A stretch of DNA of 64,000 nucleotides from Paracyclopina nana. Its lineage: Eukaryota; Arthropoda; Copepoda; Cyclopoida; Cyclopettidae. Shown here piece by piece: positions 57,401 through 64,000 of this stretch (positions are counted from its first letter, which is position 1; each line of letters opens with the position of its first letter). The stretch spans positions 6,572,001-6,636,000 of the forward strand of contig JAGUCH010000005.1 of NCBI GenBank assembly GCA_019096065.1, in the 5' to 3' direction. Made by a program: the position numbers and the translations under genes. The notes beneath the pieces are model-generated. The model worked only from the letters and a program-made list of their open reading frames with translations, had not been told where the DNA came from and did not search any database.

Positions 57401-60244
57401 TGGAGGTCAGGACGCCCTGCACGTGTGGAAGTTGGACGAGTCCACCAAAAAAGCCGCAAATTCAATCATTCCTTTAGGCAAAATCAAGCGAACCATTTCT
57501 GACTTGGTGGTAAACATTTCAGAACCAGTAATTTTTTGCTGTGCGTGTGTAATGACCTTTATTCGATCCATGTCCCATCATTAGGAGCATAATGTGGTGG
57601 CAAATTCATATTGATTTACAAACCACATCAGTGCACGAAAAGAAAGCTCTAAATAACCTTTTTATGCCAGGTATGCCAGAGTGAAAGAAGTCTCTGTATC
57701 AAAAAATAGCCCTTCTGCTGCCTCGTGCACAACTTGAGAATCTGAAATGTCGCTACATGAACGGGGCATAAAAATGCTTTCACAATACACATTGGCGAAA
57801 GTATGCCGCAAATTACAGCCTTCGTAACAGCATTCAAGATGCCCATAGCAATTTCTCACTCGTTTTCATGAATAATGGGCGAGGTATTTTACGTGTGCTA
57901 AAGGGAAAGTTGGCAATTTTCTTGGGTCAGCCTGTTATATCAACAGCTAGCTATCTTGTTGCTGCATTATGTATCAGATAAGACTAGTAAAATTGTAAGC
58001 AATATTTCCGTATACCGTACTATAATAGTGTGGCATAAGGTGGAGTGTACACACGCTGATAATAATGCTGCTGTTGTATGTGGACTTGTTGAATAATTGA
58101 TAAGACCAATGAGGACACAGCTAAAGCGGAGAAAGCAGCTAGTTAAAAAATAGCGATTTTTCGCATTATGCTTATGGATTATGCTTGAGATAACGATCAG
58201 TGCATTAAAGACCAACTGTTGCCTTTTTGTAGAGACAACCTAGAACTGACCATTATTTTGATGAAAGTACTGAAAGCACAGAATACATTTCGCGGCCACG
58301 TACCTGAAAAATGATGTATTTCAACAGGTCTGCAATGGAAATTACGTGTTTTGCGCCACCCAGTCCGGAGATATTGTGAAAGTGTACGTGGACTTTCTAG
58401 CCGATGATGGCTCGAAAAGCGCCTCGATCGTGGCCACGGCTGTGAAGAAGGCGCCCTCGAAAAAGGGCATGAACGCTGGCAAATTCACGGGAGGTACAGA
58501 ATGAAAATCAATAGCATGCATGGTGTACCAAAAATCGAATCTCAAGCAATTATTGACCGAATAGAGCGAAACGCGCGCGTGCTTATTTTGGGAATCCAAA
58601 TAATTGCGCACCACTTACCAAACGTGCGCATTTATGCAAGAACATAATGATGTCTAATGTGGCTCAATTTTCAGAGAAAGATTCTATTTTAAGTACTTTC
58701 ATGCCCACTTAGCGATGATATCATATCATGATTTTGTTTCACATTCCCCAATACAATGGAGGCTAATCTGTGGATTCTCAGCAACTAAGGAATTTCGTAG
58801 TGCAACATATCTAAATTAGCTCACGCGAGGGTTTTCTCTGAGAAAGGTGAATGTTCTACATGATTTTCACAGGCGTCACCTCGCTGCTGGCGCTCAAGCC
58901 AGATGAGCTGATTGTGGGCTCAGGCGATGGCAACGTGTGCATTGTCATCGACAGAACCACCAAACCGGCCATTTTCAAGAAGCCCACGCACGACGGAGTC
59001 CCCAAGCAAATTGTTGAGCCCACCAAGCCTTGCCTCACCGAGGTATAGCGCAATTAACATAATTTATGCTTGTTAGTGAAGCAATTCCGAATGCAGGTGA
59101 AAGGTAAGCAGTTTCCTGGCCCAGTCACCTCACTGAGCCTCATGGACAAAAGGAGCGTGCTGGTGGGCTGCGCCAATGGCAGAGTGTTCAAGCTGGACTT
59201 GCTCACCTTTGACGATGAACAGGTGTCCACCTGCCACACTGGAGCCATTCTGGACATTGCTTTTCCGCGGTAAGTTCCAAGCGCATCATCCACGCGCAAC
59301 CTTTCTCACGCTCACTTCAGGGGACTGGATACAGTTTTCGCCACGTGCGGCGAAGATGGCATTCGCGTGTGGACCGACCTCGAGAAAAATGGCGGCAGCC
59401 AGGCCTTGCACATTCCAGGCCCGCCCCATGCCAAGGCCAACTGCATCACTTTCGCCCTCGATGGCAAAAGCATCATTTCCGGATGGTCCGATGGGTGCAT
59501 GAGAGCTTTCACTCCCCAGTCGGGCAAAATCATCTACTTCATCCAGGGCGTGCACGCCACAGGAGTCACCTCTTTGGCCCTCATGGCCAACGCCATCATC
59601 ACCGGGGGCCAAAATGGGCAAATTCGAACATGGCGGCTGGACCGGTACAATCCTGGGGCCAAGCCAAGATTGCTGAGCACTGTGAAGGAGCACAGCTCTC
59701 GAGTGGTCTCCCTCAAAGTGGCTGGGGATGAAATGGAGGCCATTTCAGCCTCAGCTGACGGATCCTGCATCATATGGAACATCACCAAGTAAACCACGAA
59801 AAGCTCTATAACCTCCAAAAATTCAAATTCCAAATTCACTTCAGCCTAGAGCACTTGGCCAGGAGGCAACTGCTGACTGCTACGTCATCATTGGTCTACG
59901 CCAGGTATCATCCGAGCGAGTGCCAAATCCTGACCCTGGCCACGGATGGACAAGTCTCCTACTGGGAAGTCGTCGACGGCACCGAGATCAGAAGCGTTGT
60001 CCTGGGCAAGCATAGCACAGTGACTAGCATGGATGTGGCTCCGGGATCTGGAGACAACTTCATCACATCCACCAATGACTCCTTCGTCATGGTATGGAGG
60101 TACAAGCAGGGCTCCCTGATTGCTCAAGGCAAGGCCAGATCCGGACCCATTTCCAAGACTGTCTACAGCTCCACAGGCAAATACATTGTTGCCGTCACTG
60201 AGCACGGAGCCATCATGCTTTGGCACAATTACTCTGAGATGTAG
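54488..60244 (+). CDS. CFAP52: CFAP52 (WDR16), axonemal WD40-repeat protein
   Basis: 679 aa from nine exons: 54488-54584, 54759-54958, 55025-55202, 57322-57509, 58328-58493, 58873-59042, 59097-59269, 59321-59788, 59845-60244; all GT-AG with consistent phases (1,0,1,0,1,0,2,2). It is built of WD40 blades throughout. Landmarks recognised against vertebrate WDR16: AVIGF-like VSAIGFSG at the start, LxGH-type FLTGHTYLIGAIALS, ISPNDRFVASAGG, FATCGEDGIRVW, DGKSIISGWSDGCMRAF, ISASADGSCIIWN, and the closing YIVAVTEHGAIMLW. CFAP52 is a microtubule inner protein of motile axonemes. It is slightly longer than the roughly 620 aa of vertebrate forms, with a longer N-terminus and an insertion around the lysine-rich KKAPSKKGMN segment. 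Intron 3 (2.1 kb) carries a complete family-1 MITE. The ATG was chosen because upstream in-frame sequence lacks protein-like character. Confidence 0.93.
56282..56667. mobile_element. Family-1 MITE, complete, in CFAP52 intron 3
   Basis: 386 bp. Starts TAGCTTGTTCTCATAAAAC and ends TATGAGAACAAGCTA; TA could be the target duplication. It is palindromic inside (CATGCCAATTTTCATCCGGA and its complement). This is the uninterrupted reference for the split copy at 2905-3685. Confidence 0.9.
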
Positions 60245-60401
60245 CATATTGTGAAAATGCGCCCAATTTGCAATAACATCATGATTCTTTGCTGCCTTAT
60301 AATACAATGCAACTGCAATTTTAGCAGATTTATCTTGTTCGGCTAACTGTAACCAATTTTCAACAAACATGGACACATCTATGTTTTCGTGAACAATGTG
60401 T

Positions 60402-60580
60402 TTCTGGAGACAACTTCATCACATCTTTTGCCATGATAAGGAAGTGCAAGGAGGGCTCCTCGATTTTTCTAGTAGATCTTACAGCTCCATTGGCGAATAC
60501 ATCGTAGCTATTACTGATGAGCATGGAGCTTACAACACATGGTTTGGCGCAATTACACCGAGTTTGATGATGCTTATTGC
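60402..60580 (+). pseudogene. Decayed copy of the last CFAP52 exon
   Basis: TCTGGAGACAACTTCATCAC is identical to exon 9 (about 60046-60065). Further matches follow in order: GGAGGGCTCC, TCTTACAGCTCCATTGGC-AATACATCG (exon 9: GTCTACAGCTCCACAGGC), ACTGATGAGCATGGAGC (exon 9: ACTGAGCACGGAGC) and TGGTTTGGCGCAATTAC (exon 9: CTTTGGCACAATTAC). Small deletions break the frame and about 20 bases are missing in the middle. It lies 158 bp after the real stop in the same orientation, so it is a local tandem duplicate that has lost function. Confidence 0.8.
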
Positions 60581-60599
60581 AACAGGTTGTGAAAGGATG

Positions 60600-63500
60600 T
60601 TCAGCAGCTAAGAAAGTTCTTTCTTGTCAATTAAGGCACCTATTGTCACAAACTTTCAGGGTCCATTTGGATCTGAAAGCAAACTTTGGACTGACTGACT
60701 CACACACGCCAGCAAAAGTACTATGAAAGGCTTACATGGCCCAGAACTGAAATTAGTAAGGTTTTTTGCCACCATCAACCTAGTGCAATAAAAAGTGAGC
60801 ATTTATTTTCAATTGCATGATGATGTGATAAAAGTTGTAGAAAAGGTTTTGGCAGAATCTCCAGCAGCAGCAGCAGCTCTGCTAAGGTGTCTCAAACTGC
60901 CAAAGTTTGCACATTAAAGGGCCATAAAAATTTCCCCCCATCTACTTCTTTCCTGACCCCTTGATACTATCTTTGAGGATAGGATGCTAATCATTTCCAG
61001 AAAGACGAGAGCTTTCTAATTAAATGCTGCTGCTCCTTTGAGCAGTGCCATCAAACAATCAGTAATTTAATTAGAAGAAACTTTCTGAATACATCTTGTA
61101 GAACTTTGGAGGAGGCAGCAGAAAAAAGAAAGTGGTAGATTTGCCATCCATGTTCAGCTTAAGCCATCCTGGAAGAATACTGCCATAAAGGCCCTTTTTC
61201 CTAGCTTTGATCAAGCAGCAGTGCACAAAAAAGTTGCTAATTTTCTGTCATAACTTTGTGCTAGAGGATGAGCAGCATTTTGCCAAGTCTACGTAGTATT
61301 ATACTTTATGGAAAAGGAATCACCTTTTAGGCACGGTAAACAATGGTGTGGCATTTAGGACAATGCATGCAAAAATGAGCACCCCATTAAGAGTGAGCAT
61401 ATTAAGCTAATTCAGTCATCTTCTCCCCTTTTCTTTTCCCCAGAAGATGGTGGAAAAGTTTTGTCACTAATCACCCACAGATAAGCAAGGGAGTGCAATG
61501 GAAGTTGGCTCTTCTCTTTGTTGACCACCGTCATCATATCGCTTAATAATTCATGCAAAATGTCCAGGTTCTCCCCCATCGCATTATCTTCAAGATATTT
61601 ATGTCGTTTGACGTACAACTCCCCCTTCTTCTTTAAAAAGTTTTTATGAGGGGAGAGAGACGCTTTCATGTGCTTTTCGGCCCTTATTTTCTCACTTAAT
61701 GTCGTGTTCATCTGCATGTTCGATCCAATATCCCTGCCAGTGAGCTCTAATCATGGCAATCTTTCAAATTGAGGCTCAGGGGCTCAAAATTAGCTGGTCT
61801 GATGTTGGCTGCTGCACGGTTGCTTTGTTATGCATCTGGGGCAATAATTTGATATGTTGTCCTGCTGCTCTCCTCCTCCCATCCATTTGCAAAAGCCAAG
61901 AAGCTAGCAAACCTTTACACAGACGATGAAGTAGCTGCCAAACCTGACTGACATGACGGCTGCAGCCTTTAGTTTTATTAACAACATATCCCAATTCTCT
62001 TGCTGAGCAGCCTGCCTATGGTATGGTATGTAAAAGCGGCCAAAAGTGAGCACGTTTCCAAACTTTTAAAACGATTTGGCAAGTGTTATTGAAGAACTTG
62101 AGAGTCGACATCATTTGCATATATAGCCCAAGTCTGGCTGGCTGATTTTTCCAACATCTGTCTTTGAAGGGTGGGTCAGACATTCTAGATGGACGTTCTC
62201 CACAGAGAGTGGCTAATATTATGTATTCTGGAAGCAACCTCATGATCAAAACCCCATGAGAAAGTAGGCTGCTAAAAACTCGTTGATTTAGTATATTGAT
62301 ACATCTATGTTAATGCTAATCGATTTCTTTCAGGCAGCTTAAAAAGATTATCTTAGTATGCCCCTCTCCGTAGGCATGAATGATGTAGACAGTTGTGCTA
62401 TTTACTCAGACTGACTGAGCAATGTCCACAAAGTGAACCACCATCGTCGATAATCTGTGAATCGGTGAAGTCAACCAAGTGCAAAAAGCTGCTGCAATCA
62501 AAGCTTGTGTGCACGAAGGATGTTTTGGCAAACGGAATTGCAGCGGCAGAATTATTATATTGACTATTGTGACAATAAGGAAAAAAAGCCAATTTCCCAT
62601 GTGAAATAGACACTTTTCAGAAAGTAGTTGAAGCGGAACGAAACCGCTGACTTTCCTCCACGAAAGCCACCCCTTTCACATCGCTTGTGTGTAAGCAACC
62701 CTGTTAGAAAAACATTCAGACCAAAATGCAGGAAGTCATGCAGAATCTGGTTTACACAAAGAAGAAGATGATATGGCACGCATAAAAATTGCAAAAGGCA
62801 TGAATTATCAACAGCGGCTTGCAGTGCATTTATTGTTTCACCATGGAAGTGGAAGTGGGGTGAAAGCCGAGCCTAAAAGCATATTACGGCAGGATATTCT
62901 AACCCAAGGTCAATGTCCACCACCATTATCAAGAGCATTATTATACTACATCGGGCCAGCGCCAAATTTGCTAAGAGCCAAAGGAAGTGAAATTCGAGGC
63001 TGTGGCTGTTGTCAATTATCCTGCACACAATGCAACGAAGATACAGTTATCGCATCCAGCACAGAATACAGTATTTGCAGGGGGCCCTAAAACCAGCAGC
63101 TGGCTAAAGCAGCTGAGATGAGTTGGAAAAAGTGAAACTTATTTGCATTTCCACTGAATTCACCATGGTTGGTTGTCATCCGGCTGCTCTCAGTAGCAGC
63201 TAGTAGTATAACTTTGGAAAATTGGCTCTAAGCCTTTCTTTCATTGTGCATATGGCTCCGTTTTCAAGAGCTCATTTCGCATTTGCATCTGGGAAAAGTT
63301 CATCATTTATTTGCCCACCAACACCTTTACTGCATACTTTGTATGTATGGTGGTGCAAGGTAAATAAGGCAGCACAAAAAGAGCTTAAACTGAAAGCTCA
63401 AGTTTGCTGCGAAAAATTGCGCTCACACCGGTCGAGTGTTTAAACCCAACGAATTGGGTCAAGGGACTGCTTTCTAATGTGTACCGCCTTTTTTCTGGTC

Positions 63501-63985
63501 TGCAAATCTCAAGTTTGGCAAACTTATCAAACGATTGCTAACATGTCGTTGGTGTCCAGTGATTTTAAAAGTTTAGGCAGGAAACCGGCTACATACTCAG
63601 CCTTGCATCGAAAACTGGAGCGTAAGAATTGTCCTCAGTCAGCTTTTCTTCTGTTTTGAGCCCCTTAATTCTGTGCAGCCTTGAGCAGCTGCCTCAATTG
63701 AGAGATATGAGCTAGGGGTTAGTTAATTCACTACAACTGCTTTGAATGAAGACAGCTTGCCTCTATGGCCCTCATTCTACTTTTACAGCAAACATGCTTC
63801 TTACACTTCCTTGGCCAGGAAATCCTCACTCAGATGCAGGAAAAAAGTTGATAGGTAAAATGTCAGCAGCTCCAAAGCTGCTGCTACTCTCTGGGATGAC
63901 TTATGGATGTAGCTGAAGAAGAACTAGCTCATTTCCCAACTTTTTTAAAGGGGCCCCAAAATGGCCTCTGGCCGTATACCAAAAC
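60600..63985. other. Intergenic, unique, no gene recognised
   Basis: The longest plus-strand frame (62773-63090, 105 codons) and minus frames of up to 101 codons show no domain and no credible splice partners. GCAGCAGCAGCAGC occurs at 60863-60876. None of the MITE families above was seen here, in contrast to 2.9-19 kb. Confidence 0.4.
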
Positions 63986-63988
63986 GAC

Positions 63989-63996
63989 TATAAATA
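63989..63996 (+). promoter_or_regulatory. TATA box at the window edge
   Basis: TATAAATA, preceded by C and followed by CAGC, is a full consensus TATA box. The window ends four bases later, so a plus-strand gene could begin just outside. With no gene seen, a chance match remains possible. Confidence 0.3.
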
Positions 63997-64000
63997 CAGC

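Noticed and set aside
62773..63090. 105-codon plus-strand frame with several Cys
   Set aside because: No family is recognised, the Cys spacing matches no domain I know, and there is no splice or promoter context.

Overview
This is a eukaryotic, animal (most likely arthropod) nuclear window. The evidence is protein genes split by mostly 50-70 nt GT-AG introns, a homeobox gene, two protostome-type ionotropic receptors, ADAMTS-type proteases and tandem Ly6 genes, set in non-coding DNA full of small inverted-repeat transposons (MITEs). Two neighbouring ciliary-axoneme genes (a CCDC96-like gene and CFAP52) imply that the animal still builds motile cilia or flagella, probably in sperm. I cannot name the species. 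A pancrustacean or other arthropod with flagellate sperm fits, but this is inference.

Layout. 1-19.6 kb: no supported protein gene; clean unique stretches (1-2.9, 8.6-12.0 kb) alternate with MITE islands (2.9-8.6, 12.0-19.1 kb). 19.6-24.6 kb: a five-exon NK-like homeobox gene on the minus strand (Nedx/lms type), whose introns carry repeats. 25.7-26.9 kb: a four-exon minus-strand gene for a multi-pass membrane protein of the DUF2585/UPF0314 family, mostly known from alphaproteobacteria, here ending in KDEL. 27-32.3 kb: repeats, including inverted arrays of a short motif, a GC-rich minisatellite and tRNA-like SINE pieces. 32.3-36.4 kb: four tandem plus-strand Ly6/uPAR-like genes. 36.5-39.1 kb and 49.4-51.9 kb: two paralogous secreted ADAMTS-like metalloproteases on the minus strand, flanking a tandem pair of plus-strand ionotropic receptor genes (42.0-48.1 kb). 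52.0-53.7 kb: CCDC96-like coiled-coil gene, divergent from the second protease with 156 bp between start codons. 54.5-60.2 kb: CFAP52 (WDR16) with nine exons, followed by a decayed copy of its last exon. 60.6-64 kb: no recognised gene; a TATA box lies at the very end.

Functional links. The CCDC96-like protein and CFAP52 both act in the axoneme. The IR pair, the protease pair and the Ly6 array are each lineage-type tandem duplications. The MITEs fall into at least five families, some with clear TAA or other 3-bp target duplications; several sit in introns, and some are nested. All exon models were built by hand from splice sites and phase agreement; none has transcript support.
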